A DNA stretch of 64,000 nt from Leptolyngbya sp. BC1307 (GCF_002286735.1 NZ_NRTA01000009.1:1-64000), one strand, 5' to 3'; positions 53,930 to 63,598 are shown, numbered from the stretch's first letter. Program-made: numbers and translations. Notes: a model not told the origin generated them from the sequence alone.

Positions 53930-54011
53930 TGCGGATGGCGAGACTCGAACTCGCAAGGCGTAAGCCACACGCCCCTCAAGCGTGCGTGTCTACCAATTCC
54001 ACCACATCCGC
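53930..54011 (-). tRNA. trnL-GAG: tRNA-Leu(GAG)
   Basis: On the minus strand GCGGATG...CATCCGC forms the 7-bp acceptor stem with discriminator A. The anticodon arm is CACGC-TTGAGGG-GCGTG with anticodon GAG (Leu, CUC/CUU). A variable arm of class II type (TGGCTTACGCC) and the T-loop GTTCGAGTC are present. The 3' CCA is not encoded. There is no intron. Confidence 0.95.
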
Positions 54012-54234
54012 AGACAGCATCTGATGCTGAACGTGGAGCCATCGGATAGCGATTGGCGGCGTCTGAGGAAGACGACCCCGCTTCAGCCAATGGCTACACA
54101 TCGATTTTTAACAATACGGCATAACGAGCTTTTTTAGCGACTTTCTTTCTGGCGCTGCGCCTACAAACGAGGGAACAGGTTCTGCATGATACGATCAGCT
54201 TCTTAACAACTCAGTGAAAAATGCTGGCTGCCAG

Positions 54235-55602
54235 ATGAGTTTTTCTAAAATTTTAATTGCCAATCGCGGTGAGATTGCCCTGAGAATTTTGCGCACCTGC
54301 GAAGAGATGGGGATTGCGACGGTGGCAGTGCACTCTACGGTAGATCGCCATGCGCTGCATGTGCAGCTTGCTGACGAAGCCGTTTGCATTGGTGAAGCCC
54401 CTAGCAGCAAGAGCTATCTTAATATTCCTAATATCATTGCCGCAGCGCTAACGCGGGGGGCAACAGCGATTCATCCAGGCTATGGCTTTTTGGCTGAAAA
54501 TGCCCGCTTTGCTGAAATCTGCGCTGACCACAATCTTACTTTTATTGGCCCTACCGCTGAGGCGATGCGCTCGATGGGCGATAAGTCTACCGCTAAGGCC
54601 ACTATGCAGCGCGTAAAGGTGCCAACTGTGCCTGGCAGTGAAGGTCTGCTCACCAGTACAGAAGAAGCGGCTAAGCTAGCAGCCGCCATTGGCTATCCAG
54701 TGATCATCAAGGCGACGGCAGGTGGGGGCGGGCGAGGTATGCGCCTGGTCCGAGATGATAGCGAGCTGAGCAAAATGTTTTCAGCCGCTCAGGGCGAGGC
54801 GGAAGCGGCCTTTGGCAACCCTGGCATCTATCTAGAGAAGTTTGTCGAAAATCCGCGCCATATTGAGTTTCAAATTTTGGCTGACAGCTATGGCAATGTT
54901 GTGCATTTAGGTGAGCGCGACTGCTCGATTCAGCGCCGTCATCAGAAGCTGCTAGAAGAGGCTCCGAGTGCGGTTTTAGATGCAGATTTGCGCAGTCGTA
55001 TGGGCGAAGCGGCAGTGCGAGCGGCTCAGTCAATTAACTATGTAGGCGCTGGCACAGTGGAGTTTTTGGTGGATCAGACCGGTAGCTTTTATTTCATGGA
55101 GATGAATACGCGCATTCAGGTAGAGCATCCGGTGACCGAGATGGTGACGGGCATCGATCTGATTGCCGAGCAAATTCGGGTGGCGCAGGGCGATCGCCTA
55201 CCCTTCACCCAAGCCGACATCGAACTACGCGGGCATGCCATAGAGTGCCGCATCAATGCTGAAGATCCGGAACACAACTTTCGGCCAAACCCAGGTCGCA
55301 TCAGCGGCTATCTGCCTCCCGGTGGGTTCGGCGTTCGCATGGACTCTCACGTCTACACAGATTACGAGATTCCGCCCTACTACGATTCGCTCATTGGCAA
55401 GCTGATCGTCTGGGGCCCCGACCGCGCGACCGCCATTAGCCGCATGAAGCGCGCCCTGCGTGAATGTGCAATTACTGGACTACCCACCACGATTGGGTTT
55501 CATCAGCAGGTACTAGAAAACCCTGACTTCTTAAAAGGAGAGGTGTACACCAATTTTGTCGCTACGATGATGGCGAAAACAACAGTGGCACAGGCGACTT
55601 AA
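54235..55602 (+). CDS. accC: Biotin carboxylase subunit of acetyl-CoA carboxylase
   Basis: AccC carboxylates biotin on AccB using ATP and bicarbonate, the first step of fatty-acid synthesis. The N-terminus [24 protein letters not shown] is canonical. The ATP-grasp loop [14 protein letters not shown] and the [18 protein letters not shown] block are present. The track start is GTG at 54214; I prefer ATG at 54235 (455 aa). An 8-bp GC-rich hairpin (GCACAGGC/GCCTGTGC, 55588-55612) spans the stop codon but lacks a U-tract. Confidence 0.96.
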   Translation: MSFSKILIANRGEIALRILRTCEEMGIATVAVHSTVDRHALHVQLADEAVCIGEAPSSKSYLNIPNIIAAALTRGATAIHPGYGFLAENARFAEICADHNLTFIGPTAEAMRSMGDKSTAKATMQRVKVPTVPGSEGLLTSTEEAAKLAAAIGYPVIIKATAGGGGRGMRLVRDDSELSKMFSAAQGEAEAAFGNPGIYLEKFVENPRHIEFQILADSYGNVVHLGERDCSIQRRHQKLLEEAPSAVLDADLRSRMGEAAVRAAQSINYVGAGTVEFLVDQTGSFYFMEMNTRIQVEHPVTEMVTGIDLIAEQIRVAQGDRLPFTQADIELRGHAIECRINAEDPEHNFRPNPGRISGYLPPGGFGVRMDSHVYTDYEIPPYYDSLIGKLIVWGPDRATAISRMKRALRECAITGLPTTIGFHQQVLENPDFLKGEVYTNFVATMMAKTTVAQAT

Positions 55603-55691
55603 GGGCCTGTGCCAGAACAGCTTGCCGAATCGCGGTGAGACTTGCCTGCCTGCCCTACGTAGTTTCTGTATACGTAGCTCCTCAGCTAGCC

Positions 55692-56054
55692 TCAGGCAGC
55701 TACGTCATCTTCTATAAAGGTGACCCGGTAAAGCTCGACAACAGCAGTCCCCTCTACCTTGTTAGCCAGACTGACCAAGCGGTTGAGTAAGTGGCGTGAA
55801 GCGATCACCCCAGTCAGGATCACCACGCAGCCGCGCTGACGCACTTTAAGCTGGGTGACTTCATCGCCGACAGACTGCTGAAAGCAGTGCATAACGCGCT
55901 TTGCCAGACCGTTGTAGTCATACTCGCCTTGAATTCCGATGCGCTCAGGTGGGCTCTCGCGAAAGCTACTGATAGAAAAGCCGGTTGTCACCGCCCCAAA
56001 TGTCTTATCAACTGCCGGAATTAACACTACTGAAGATTCGCCCAACACACCCAT
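55692..56054 (-). CDS. BON-domain-like small protein
   Basis: A 120-aa protein. Its C-terminal ~65 residues (VTQLKVRQRGCVVILTGVIASRHLLNRLVSLANKVEGTAVVEL) follow the BON-domain pattern (gly-x-val strand, helix, 'V-G...V' strand), a fold often used to bind phospholipids or proteins. There is no signal peptide, so it is probably cytoplasmic. I do not recognise the specific family. It converges with accC. Confidence 0.6.
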   Translation of the reverse strand: MGVLGESSVVLIPAVDKTFGAVTTGFSISSFRESPPERIGIQGEYDYNGLAKRVMHCFQQSVGDEVTQLKVRQRGCVVILTGVIASRHLLNRLVSLANKVEGTAVVELYRVTFIEDDVAA

Positions 56055-56567
56055 GATTTCACCCTTCTAAGTCAAACAGCAGTCACACAGTCAGCAGTCA
56101 CACAGTCATCTCGCACGGCTCTGTAGCCCAAGCATCGAACGTAATCTCTGAAATCTACCCATTGGATCTAGCCCCAGGCAGATTTATTAAAGCTAACGCC
56201 GTATAAATTAGCACGTAACTAAGAACAGCTAGCTGCTAATCTCGCCGACAACTAACTTCCTATTCAAGACCGTCCCTAGCAATACGCAAAGTTTGAGTGA
56301 GTCTTTACAGACGGCCTTTCAAACCAGGCTAAATCCTTGATGTACCTACCTTTAATAATTGACAAAGATTGTATAAACAATACTGGGATATTTGCGTATA
56401 TTCTGATACTTCTCTTTGTCTGTTTCTCTAAAGTGCCGTATTTCCGCTAGGACTTGGTTTACTTTTGAATAAAGTTAGTCACTTCCCATGAAAATATAGT
56501 GAAGCTTGGCCAAATCATAGAGAGCGGTGGCCAGATTCTAAAATTGTCTACTGCTTTTATCTGGAGA
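56055..56567. other. Intergenic region between BON-like gene and ispF
   Basis: A 513-bp, AT-rich non-coding stretch with both flanking genes on the minus strand, so it lies upstream of the BON-like gene and downstream of ispF. It begins with a perfect 15-bp tandem duplication (56077-56106). No HIP1 site, ORF or clear terminator is seen. Its length leaves room for an unrecognised short RNA. Confidence 0.5.
56077..56106. repeat. Perfect 15-bp tandem duplication
   Basis: CAGCAGTCACACAGT is repeated twice head to tail, 23 nt upstream of the BON-like gene start. Confidence 0.9.
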
Positions 56568-57044
56568 CTACTTTTGCAGTAAAGCAACTGCGTAGGCGGC
56601 GATGCCTTCTTCGCGGCCCAGAGGGCCCAGCTTCTCGTGAGTAGTTGCCTTGATGCCGATCTGATCGGGCTCGATGGCTAAGGTTTTGGCTAGGCGATCG
56701 CACATGGTGCGAATATGCGGTTTGAGCTTTGGCTGCTCGGCAATAACGACGCTGTCAATATTACTGATGTGCCAGCCGCGATCGCGTACAAGCTGATGCA
56801 CCTGGGCTAGCAGCTGCTGGCTATCGGCACCGGCCCACTGCGGATCGTCCGGGGGAAAGTAAAGCCCGATATCGCCCAAGCTCAGCGCCCCCAGCAGCGC
56901 ATCCATAATCGCGTGCGTTAGCGCATCAGCATCGCTATGGCCTAGCAGACCCTGCGTATGGGGAATCTCTACTCCCCCTAAAATCAGCTTGCGACCCGTC
57001 GTCAGCCGGTGAATGTCATAGCCGTTGCCGATCCGAATGTTCAT
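56568..57044 (-). CDS. ispF: 2-C-methyl-D-erythritol 2,4-cyclodiphosphate synthase
   Basis: IspF makes the cyclic diphosphate intermediate of the MEP isoprenoid pathway, feeding chlorophyll, carotenoid and quinone synthesis. The 158-aa protein has GNGYDIHRL (metal ligands Asp and His), [19 protein letters not shown] and the C-terminal [21 protein letters not shown]. It is 30 nt downstream of trmD on the same strand, a pairing seen in other cyanobacteria. Confidence 0.96.
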   Translation of the reverse strand: MNIRIGNGYDIHRLTTGRKLILGGVEIPHTQGLLGHSDADALTHAIMDALLGALSLGDIGLYFPPDDPQWAGADSQQLLAQVHQLVRDRGWHISNIDSVVIAEQPKLKPHIRTMCDRLAKTLAIEPDQIGIKATTHEKLGPLGREEGIAAYAVALLQK

Positions 57045-57074
57045 AAGTTCCGAATGTTTATAAGTAGAGTGGCG

Positions 57075-57818
57075 CTATTGATCGGCGCGGTTCTCAGTTT
57101 TTGCAGAAGACTGCTGCCAGCGCTCAAACAGGTCGGGGCGACGTTGCCGGGTTCGCTCAATTTGCTGCTGCTGCCGCCACCTGGCGATCGCACCGTGATC
57201 GCCAGAGGTGAGCACCTCGGGTACCGGCCACTGGCGAAACTGGGCCGGGCGGGTGTACTGCGGATAATCTAACAAATCGGTTTCAAAGCTCTCGTACTTT
57301 AGCGAATCTGCCTTGCCCACCGTACCCGGCAGCAAACGAATCACCCCGTTGAGCAGCGCCAGAGCAGGAATCTCTCCACAGGTCAGGACAAAATCGCCCA
57401 GAGAGACTTCTTGCGTGACTAGATTGAGCACTCGCTCATCGACCCCTTCATAGTGGCCGCAAATAATCACCAGCTGGTCAAACTCGGTAGAGAGTTCTCT
57501 GAACAGCGGCTGATTCATCGTTTGCCCCTGCGGCGTCATCAAGATCACAGCTCGCCGTGGGCACTGTGGCAGCGACTCCACTGCCGCGAAGATGGGTTCC
57601 GGCTTCATCACCATACCGACGCCCCCACCGTAGGGAATATCGTCTACCTTATGGTGCTTATCGGTCGTAAAATCGCGCGGGTTAGTCACCTGTACCGCTG
57701 CGATTTGCCGCTTGAGTGCACGCCCTAAGAGCCCAGAACTCAGCGGCGAGGTAAAAAAGTCAGGAAACAAGCTGACAATATCAAATCGCAGCGGCGTAGG
57801 CAGAGCGTCCATGAGCAA
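57075..57818 (-). CDS. trmD: tRNA (guanine37-N1)-methyltransferase
   Basis: TrmD methylates G37 next to the anticodon and prevents frameshifting. The 247-aa SPOUT methyltransferase shows FDIVSLFPDFF, DIPYGGGVGMVMKPEP, ICGHYEGVDERV and the knot region LGDFVLTCGEIPALALLNGVIRLLPG. The N-terminus MLMDALPTPLRFD may start slightly downstream at a second Met. It is followed by ispF. Confidence 0.96.
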   Translation of the reverse strand: MLMDALPTPLRFDIVSLFPDFFTSPLSSGLLGRALKRQIAAVQVTNPRDFTTDKHHKVDDIPYGGGVGMVMKPEPIFAAVESLPQCPRRAVILMTPQGQTMNQPLFRELSTEFDQLVIICGHYEGVDERVLNLVTQEVSLGDFVLTCGEIPALALLNGVIRLLPGTVGKADSLKYESFETDLLDYPQYTRPAQFRQWPVPEVLTSGDHGAIARWRQQQQIERTRQRRPDLFERWQQSSAKTENRADQ

Positions 57819-57915
57819 TTTATCCGGGTGCGAAGCCCCTTAAACCCTCAGGATAATACCGCATGGGCTGAGCTAACGAAACCCGGTAAACGGCTCAATC
57901 TACCGTTAGCAGTGC

Positions 57916-58965
57916 TCAGTTGTTCATACGAGCGGATAGCGACAGCAGGCGGTTGGTGAGTTCTGCCTGAACCTGCTTGCGCTCCAGGGTGTGAGCAAGT
58001 GTTAGCGCCCGTTGAAAAGCGTCATAGGCAGCCGCTAGATCGCCATTGTCCTGATAGATCTCACCTAACGTGCGCAGGGTGAGCAGGTGCTGCCAATCGT
58101 CGCCAGTGCGCAGCGTCAGCGCAATCCGGTCATTGAGATAGGCTGATAGCTGAGCAGGCTCATCGCGCTGACGGTAGATGGCGATCAGCCCGTCAATTGC
58201 CCGTAGCTGAATGTAAGGATCGTCAATATCGCGGGCCAGGGAGAGCGAAAGGCGGTAGGCTCCAATCGCTGATCGAATTTCGCCAGTGGCGAGGTAGACA
58301 TCGCCTAAGTTGCTATCGGTGTTGGCTTGCCCGGCGTAGTCGCGGGCTCTGGCCCGGTAGTTTGCGGCTATCTCGTAGTATTTGCGGGCGTCGCTAGTCT
58401 GCCCTTGGGCAGCGGCCACTAGGCCCAAGTTGCTCATGGATAGGCCGATGCCGCTCTCGCTGTTGATAGATTGAGCGATCGCCAGCCCTTCGGTAAAGGA
58501 AGCTTGAGCAACCGTTAGGTCACCACTTTGGAGGACGAGGGTGCCAAGGTTGTTGAGCGCTAGGATCTGATCGCTAAAGTTCAAGTTGCTGCGAGCAACC
58601 CCTAGCTGCTGCCGCACAATTCGCTCAGCTGCGTCATATTCGCCGAGGCGACTGTAGATTTTAACGAGCTGCTCATAAGCCTCGCCCATGCCGACAAAAT
58701 CACCCAGGTAGTGATAGGCCTCGGCAGCTGACTGTAGGGCGGTAATTGCCGTCGGGTACTCCCCCTGGTTAATCTGCTCCCGGCCCAGCAGCAGAAACTG
58801 GTCAGCAATATCACGCTGCTCGCGGACTTCCTGTCGCGGACTGTGGAGTTGCTCAGTGAGGCTACTCGCAGCTTTTGCAGGAATGCCTGCGCTCAGTGAC
58901 ACTGCCAGCGCTATCGCAGACAGCGGCCCCAGACAATACCAGCGATCCGTATGCCAGCGATCCAT
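57916..58965 (-). CDS. Secreted tetratricopeptide-repeat protein
   Basis: A 349-aa TPR protein with a signal-peptide-like N-terminus (MDRWHTDRWYCLGPLSAIALAVSLSAGIPAKAAS) and about seven or eight TPR units from ~75 to 340. TPRs are protein-protein docking helices; the partner is unknown. The ATG at 58965 is preceded by GAGGA and gives the signal peptide; the track start 23 codons earlier is not preferred. It lies directly after a sigma-factor-like gene on the same strand, so the two may work together. Confidence 0.82.
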   Translation of the reverse strand: MDRWHTDRWYCLGPLSAIALAVSLSAGIPAKAASSLTEQLHSPRQEVREQRDIADQFLLLGREQINQGEYPTAITALQSAAEAYHYLGDFVGMGEAYEQLVKIYSRLGEYDAAERIVRQQLGVARSNLNFSDQILALNNLGTLVLQSGDLTVAQASFTEGLAIAQSINSESGIGLSMSNLGLVAAAQGQTSDARKYYEIAANYRARARDYAGQANTDSNLGDVYLATGEIRSAIGAYRLSLSLARDIDDPYIQLRAIDGLIAIYRQRDEPAQLSAYLNDRIALTLRTGDDWQHLLTLRTLGEIYQDNGDLAAAYDAFQRALTLAHTLERKQVQAELTNRLLSLSARMNN

Positions 58966-59035
58966 CGTTAATTCCTCATCAGCCCAGCGATGTTGCCCGG
59001 TGGTGCCAGGCGGTGATGAGCCTAAGGTACCCAAA

Positions 59036-59770
59036 TTAGCTGACGGGCAAATTCATCTCGTCAAATTCAATCGTCATCAGTCCTGTGAGAGCTGCTGAGG
59101 GCACTGGTGAGGGAGTTGGCGCGATCGCTGCCGGGCGGTCTAAATAGATAGACTTGATATCTGCGGGAATAGCCTGCTCCAGAGCGCTATAGGCCACTTC
59201 TAGCTCTGCCTGCACGGTTTGGGGAGAGATCTGCGATCCTTCTGCCTGCAGATAAGCTGCAATGCGAGTTTCGCTCCAGTGAAAGGTTTGGGCCATCAGC
59301 ACCATCAGCCGGTGCGAGGGAGAGAGGCTTTCGAGGGCGCGCTCGGTGTAGCACCACAGCGGCGGCGGCGCGGCGCTCAGGGCGTAGTGAATAGATTCCA
59401 CATCGGGCAGTATCGCCTGATTGATATGGGCGGCTGTAAGGTTGATTAGCCACTTTTGTAAAGAAAAATCGGCGCTGGGGCGATCGCTCGTAGCGGCAAC
59501 TGGGTCATTCCAAAGTGACAGCTCAAGCCCGCCTAACTCGTTGAGAATATGCCGCCAGGTCAGTGCGAATAAATAGTCCGCTTGCACAGGCGATCGCGCT
59601 GAATGCCGAATCAGCGAATACACTACCGAGCTGTAGCGACAAAAAATCGCTGTGAAAAACCGTCCATCAGAGGGCGACTTTTGCAGTTTGTTTACCAGTT
59701 CGCGATCGCTGCAGTGAGCTAGCTTTTTAACCAAATCGCGATCGCATTCAGGAAAAGTAGGGATGTTCAC
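59036..59770 (-). CDS. Sigma-70-like (ECF-type) regulatory protein
   Basis: A 244-aa protein with weak sigma-factor features. Region-2-like FCRYSSVVYSLIRHSA...WRHILNEL and region-4-like LESLSPSHRLMVLMAQTFHWSETRIAAYL (helix-turn-helix) are separated by a linker, and a 60-residue Pro/Ala C-terminal tail follows. It could be a divergent ECF sigma factor or a related DNA-binding protein. The TPR gene starts about 70 nt downstream. Two HIP1-like octamers are in the 5' part of the gene. Confidence 0.65.
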   Translation of the reverse strand: MNIPTFPECDRDLVKKLAHCSDRELVNKLQKSPSDGRFFTAIFCRYSSVVYSLIRHSARSPVQADYLFALTWRHILNELGGLELSLWNDPVAATSDRPSADFSLQKWLINLTAAHINQAILPDVESIHYALSAAPPPLWCYTERALESLSPSHRLMVLMAQTFHWSETRIAAYLQAEGSQISPQTVQAELEVAYSALEQAIPADIKSIYLDRPAAIAPTPSPVPSAALTGLMTIEFDEMNLPVS

Positions 59771-59997
59771 AGGCTTTTCAATCAGCTTTTGTTGATATCT
59801 ATCGTTGATTCAGCTTGCCCGCCTCTGGCCTCTGGCTATCATTGCGCATTATCTAGCGGGCATTCTGCTGGCCGACATACTCACAGGCATGTCGTTCTGT
59901 CAACGCACTTGGTAAACTAGGAGGCGAGCTGTTTGATTAGGCAAACCAAGCCTAGCTTTCCGCCCTCGTAGATATCACCCTTCACTGCTGCCTCACC

Positions 59998-60591
59998 ATG
60001 ATGACGAGTTTTTTCACCCAAATGCTAGCCGCCAGCATTTTTCAGGGGCTGCCTTTGGACGCGCTAGTGTCTACTCAAGGCATTATGGTGATGCTATTGG
60101 TTGCCTATGCCGGGGCAATGTGGGCGTTTTTGAGCAGTGCGCCCAAGGTGCATACGGTGATGGTGTCCGATCTAGATCTGGCGCGGCGCTTTTACGAGGG
60201 CGTGCTCAATCTATCGGCAGCAGAGGTGCCGCTGCACTACTACTACAACTATGAGCAAACCCTGGGGACGGCTGGCATGGACCCGATATTTGGCTCTCTC
60301 GGAACGATGGGGTCTGCTGGTTTGAGCGGTCCCGGTGGCGCTTACAGCAGCCCGGATGGTTTGTGGTATCAGCTCAAGAAAAATACCCAGATGCATGTCA
60401 TTGCTGGCGCTAGCTTGGGCAACCGCGACCGGCAGCGCCACGTGTGTTTTGATCACAGCTGCCTGGAATATTTGCTCATGCAGATCCAAACTAGAGGCAT
60501 TCGTCATAAGCTGAGGCGCGATCGCCCCCTGAACTTCTTGGTCAAAGACTTTGAAGGTGAAGTGATTGAGATGGCCGAAGTCGAAAACTAA
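59998..60591 (+). CDS. Membrane-anchored VOC (glyoxalase-like) protein
   Basis: A 197-aa protein with an N-terminal hydrophobic segment (about 25-45, LVAYAGAMWAFLSS) followed by a vicinal-oxygen-chelate domain (PKVHTVMVSDLDLARRFYEGVLNL ... HVCFDHSCLEYLLMQI ... FLVKDFEGEVIEMAE). VOC proteins bind a metal and act on varied small molecules. Activity is not predictable. I recall this TM-VOC arrangement in cyanobacteria. It stands alone, divergent from the sigma-like gene. Confidence 0.78.
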   Translation: MMTSFFTQMLAASIFQGLPLDALVSTQGIMVMLLVAYAGAMWAFLSSAPKVHTVMVSDLDLARRFYEGVLNLSAAEVPLHYYYNYEQTLGTAGMDPIFGSLGTMGSAGLSGPGGAYSSPDGLWYQLKKNTQMHVIAGASLGNRDRQRHVCFDHSCLEYLLMQIQTRGIRHKLRRDRPLNFLVKDFEGEVIEMAEVEN

Positions 60592-60739
60592 AACCCTTAC
60601 AGACACGCTAATGAATCAGTCTGTAATCAGTCTGCTAAGCGGGTTAGGCCATAAACGACTGATCTCGACTGATTTAAATAGATAGCATCTAGGTAAATCT
60701 CCCTATCGGTGCTGACTCAAATAGCGGATAATTTCGAGC

Positions 60740-61678
60740 ATGAACATTTTGACAGCAGGTACGCCAGCCATCGGCGTCTTTCGATCTCCGGGGCCAGAAA
60801 TTGTCAGCATCGGCCCTCTGACCCTGCGCTGGTACGGCCTGCTGATCGCCTCGGCGGTGCTAATTGGCGTAGCGCTCTCTCAATACATTGCCAAAAAGCG
60901 CGGTGTCGACCCTGAAAAAGTAGGCGACCTGGTCATTTGGCTGGTGGTGGCCGCTATTCCCTGTGCCCGCCTGTACTACGTACTGTTTGAGTGGCAAAAC
61001 TATGTAGGGCGACCCGCTGATATCTTTGCTATTTGGAAAGGCGGGATTGCCATCCATGGCGCAGTCTTAGGAGGCACCCTGGCCACCTGGCTATTCGCCC
61101 GATTTAACCGGCTCTCCTTCTGGCAAATGGCCGACATCATTGCGCCATCGCTGATTTTGGGGCAGGCGATTGGCCGCTGGGGCAACTTTTTTAACTCCGA
61201 AGCCTTTGGTGACCCGACCAATCTGCCCTGGAAGTTGTTTATTCCGCTGGCTAATCGACCTGCTATCTATCGAGAGTTTGAGTATTTTCACCCGACCTTT
61301 TTGTATGAGTCGCTGTGGAATCTAGGCGTTTTTGCGCTGCTGATGGGTCTGTTCTTTTGGGGGCTTAAGCGACCGGGTCGGCTGCGAGTAGGGACCTTGT
61401 TTTTGGTCTATATGATTGCCTATGGGGCAGGCCGGGTGTGGATCGAAGGACTGCGCACCGATAGCCTGATGATTGGCCCCTTGCGCATTGCTCAGATCAT
61501 CAGTCTGGGCGGTATCACACTGGGCGGGCTGGGGTTGATCTGGACCTACGGCCTGGGCAAGCGGTTGCCAGATACACGGGCAGAGAATAAGTCTTTGAGG
61601 CAGACAGAGCAACTTGGGCCGGGCGGATCCGGTCAGCAGCCCAATCGCGATACCAAAAAAGAGGACGGTGACTATTAG
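60740..61678 (+). CDS. lgt: Prolipoprotein diacylglyceryl transferase
   Basis: Lgt attaches diacylglycerol from phosphatidylglycerol to the lipobox cysteine of prelipoproteins in the plasma membrane. The 312-aa protein has about seven TM helices, [13 protein letters not shown], and the catalytic signature [14 protein letters not shown] ~35-residue polar C-terminal tail is longer than in E. coli Lgt. It is followed by a 260-bp gap that may contain an oppositely oriented small RNA. Confidence 0.95.
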   Translation: MNILTAGTPAIGVFRSPGPEIVSIGPLTLRWYGLLIASAVLIGVALSQYIAKKRGVDPEKVGDLVIWLVVAAIPCARLYYVLFEWQNYVGRPADIFAIWKGGIAIHGAVLGGTLATWLFARFNRLSFWQMADIIAPSLILGQAIGRWGNFFNSEAFGDPTNLPWKLFIPLANRPAIYREFEYFHPTFLYESLWNLGVFALLMGLFFWGLKRPGRLRVGTLFLVYMIAYGAGRVWIEGLRTDSLMIGPLRIAQIISLGGITLGGLGLIWTYGLGKRLPDTRAENKSLRQTEQLGPGGSGQQPNRDTKKEDGDY

Positions 61679-61696
61679 AAACGCGCTTACAAAGAT

Positions 61697-61732
61697 AAAA
61701 AAAGCCCCGAGGACCTTGCGACCTCGGGGCTT
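61697..61732 (-). terminator. Strong intrinsic terminator on the minus strand
   Basis: Read on minus, AAGCCCCGAGG and CCTCGGGGCTT form an 11-bp stem with a 9-nt loop, followed by a U run of seven including the stem end. Both flanking genes (lgt and cobM) are on the plus strand, and the plus side has no T-tract, so it terminates a minus-strand transcript. Confidence 0.85.
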
Positions 61733-61835
61733 GGAATCAGGGTGCATCTACATACCAAGATGCAGCATTTTTGCGACCTATTGGCAGATTCACTGGCCCC
61801 TTTATTCACTCTTCAAAAAGCAACCAGTGATAATA
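61697..61835 (-). ncRNA. Candidate small RNA between lgt and cobM
   Basis: A minus-strand transcript would end at the strong terminator (61697-61732) and contain two more hairpins: TGCATCT/AGATGCA (61743-61764) and CACTGG/CCAGTG (61791-61829). A TATTAT-like -10 element lies just upstream on the minus strand near 61831-61837. No ORF is convincing; the track ORF 61322..61747 is antisense to lgt. This is a prediction from structure and orientation only. The TGCATCT hairpin could also serve as a weak plus-strand terminator for lgt, since GCATTTTT follows it. Confidence 0.4.
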
Positions 61836-61941
61836 GTGAATTGATGAATATTAAAGTCTCATATCAATTTTGTTTGATCATTTTAGCGGCCTATTAATCC
61901 ATCCTTAGCCTCTTCTTAGACCCCATTCTATTAAAGCCTTT

Positions 61942-62898
61942 ATGAATTCCAGTAAATCCCCCGATGCTATCTCTTCCGAGCTTTCTGCAACTTTTTCTGC
62001 GAGGCTTTCCCCAGCGGTATACATTGTCGGTGCTGGCCCTGGGGATCCTGACTTATTAACAGTAAAGGCGCTGAAATTGATTCAGCAAGCAGATGTTTTG
62101 ATCTACGCCAATTCGCTGATCCCTAAACAGATTCTTTCTGCTATGAGGGCAGACTCAGAAAAGATAGCGACGGCAAACATGACTTTAGAAGAGATTGTGC
62201 CGCTGATGGTTGATCGAGTGCGATCTGGGCAGTCGGTGGTGCGCTTACAGTCAGGCGACCCTAGTTTGTATAGCGCTATTCATGAGCAGATGCGGCAACT
62301 GAGTGAAGCCGCCGTGCCGTTTGAGGTGGTGCCGGGTATCAGTGCTTTTCAGGCTGCTGCTGCCAAGCTTCAGGTGGAGCTGACAATCCCGGGGCTGGTG
62401 CAGAGCATTATCTTGACGCGCATCAGTGGCCGCACTCAGGTGCCCCCAGCTGAAGAATTGGCCGGTCTCGCAGCACATCAGGCGAGCCTGTGCCTTTACC
62501 TGAGTGCCCGCCACGTGGAGGAATCTCAGACCCAACTGCTTGCTCACTATCCGCCGGAGACGCCGGTCGCTATCTGCTTTCGGGTAGGGTGGCCCGATGA
62601 ACAAATTTTGGTAGTACCGCTCGCCCAAATGGCGCAAACTAGCGAGGCTGAGAACCTGGTGCGGACTACGCTATACATCATCTCACCGGCATTGGCTGCA
62701 GACGGCGGGCGATCGCGCCTCTATAACCCCGCCCACACCCACCTATTTAGGCCGAAAGGCGCAACTGCAAATTCTTTAGAATCGTTACCGGCAGCAGCTA
62801 CGCCGGGCGATGCGCAGGATACTGCAAAGACGATACCCTCAACAGCGGGGCAAACGACCAGTCAACTTAAGCAAGAACGGGAGCAGGCCAGAAGATGA
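61942..62898 (+). CDS. cobM: Precorrin-4 C11-methyltransferase
   Basis: CobM/CbiF methylates C-11 of the corrin ring in cobalamin (pseudocobalamin) synthesis. The family signature VYIVGAGPGDPDLLTVKALKLI starts at about residue 26, and RLQSGDPSLYSAIHEQM, VPGISAFQAAAA and ARHVEESQ follow. A ~65-residue low-complexity C-terminal tail is extra. The stop overlaps the ATG of the next gene (ATGA). Confidence 0.92.
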   Translation: MNSSKSPDAISSELSATFSARLSPAVYIVGAGPGDPDLLTVKALKLIQQADVLIYANSLIPKQILSAMRADSEKIATANMTLEEIVPLMVDRVRSGQSVVRLQSGDPSLYSAIHEQMRQLSEAAVPFEVVPGISAFQAAAAKLQVELTIPGLVQSIILTRISGRTQVPPAEELAGLAAHQASLCLYLSARHVEESQTQLLAHYPPETPVAICFRVGWPDEQILVVPLAQMAQTSEAENLVRTTLYIISPALAADGGRSRLYNPAHTHLFRPKGATANSLESLPAAATPGDAQDTAKTIPSTAGQTTSQLKQEREQARR

Positions 62899-63407
62899 AC
62901 TATTTAGTGGCTGTATTGGGCGATCGCATTCAAGCAGAAGAAGTATACTCCGCGCTAGAAGCCGCTAACCTGACAATGGATAAGGTGTCTATATTAGGCA
63001 GGGGCTTCAAATCCGCCGACGAATATGGCCTGATTGACCCTAACGAAGAAGCCTGGAAGCAAATCAAAAGACTGGTCTTTTGGACGATTCCGTTTGGCTT
63101 TGTTGGCGGCTTCGCTTTTAACTTCATTACCGAACTCAACACCTTTCCCTGGGCCGGAACTGTGGGGAACCAGATTATTGGGGGGCTGTTAGGGGCCGGG
63201 GCCGGTGCGATGGGCGGTTTCTTTATCGGCGGTGGCGTAGGTGTGGGTATTGGCAGCGGCGATGCGGTTCCCTATCGCAACCGGCTGAATGACGGCAAAT
63301 ATCTCATTGTTGTCAAAGGGTCAGAAGCCATAATTTCTCAAGCTACCCGAATCATCCGACCGTTTCGCCCCGAAAATATTCAGGGCTATACCGAGCCTCT
63401 CTCTTGA
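62895..63407 (+). CDS. Conserved glycine-rich membrane protein
   Basis: A 170-aa protein with two Gly-rich hydrophobic segments (about 62-80 and 95-125: GGLLGAGAGAMGGFFIGGGVGVGIGSG) between a soluble N-terminal domain (YLVAVLGDRIQAEEVYSALEAANL) and a C-terminal piece (GKYLIVVKGSEAIISQATRIIRPF). Such proteins are common in cyanobacteria with no known function. Translation is probably coupled to cobM through the ATGA overlap, although a cobalamin role is not implied. Confidence 0.7.
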   Translation: MNYLVAVLGDRIQAEEVYSALEAANLTMDKVSILGRGFKSADEYGLIDPNEEAWKQIKRLVFWTIPFGFVGGFAFNFITELNTFPWAGTVGNQIIGGLLGAGAGAMGGFFIGGGVGVGIGSGDAVPYRNRLNDGKYLIVVKGSEAIISQATRIIRPFRPENIQGYTEPLS

Positions 63408-63598
63408 GCTATCGCTTGATCCGAATGAATTTTTAGGGCTATGCCAGCCAGGGAGACCCCTGTTGAGCAGCCGAGTCTAACTGTTTGAAGCTATGATAAA
63501 TGTCTAACTCATAGTCATTGTGAGTTAGGTGCCAAGCTTGATGTCCGTCAATTGGGCAAGCCGCTTTTCTCTTCACTTTCGCCCCCACAGGTTTATCT

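Noticed and set aside
61322-61747. 141-aa minus-strand ORF over lgt
   Set aside because: Antisense to a clear lgt coding region; low-complexity Gln/Pro translation typical of a shadow frame.
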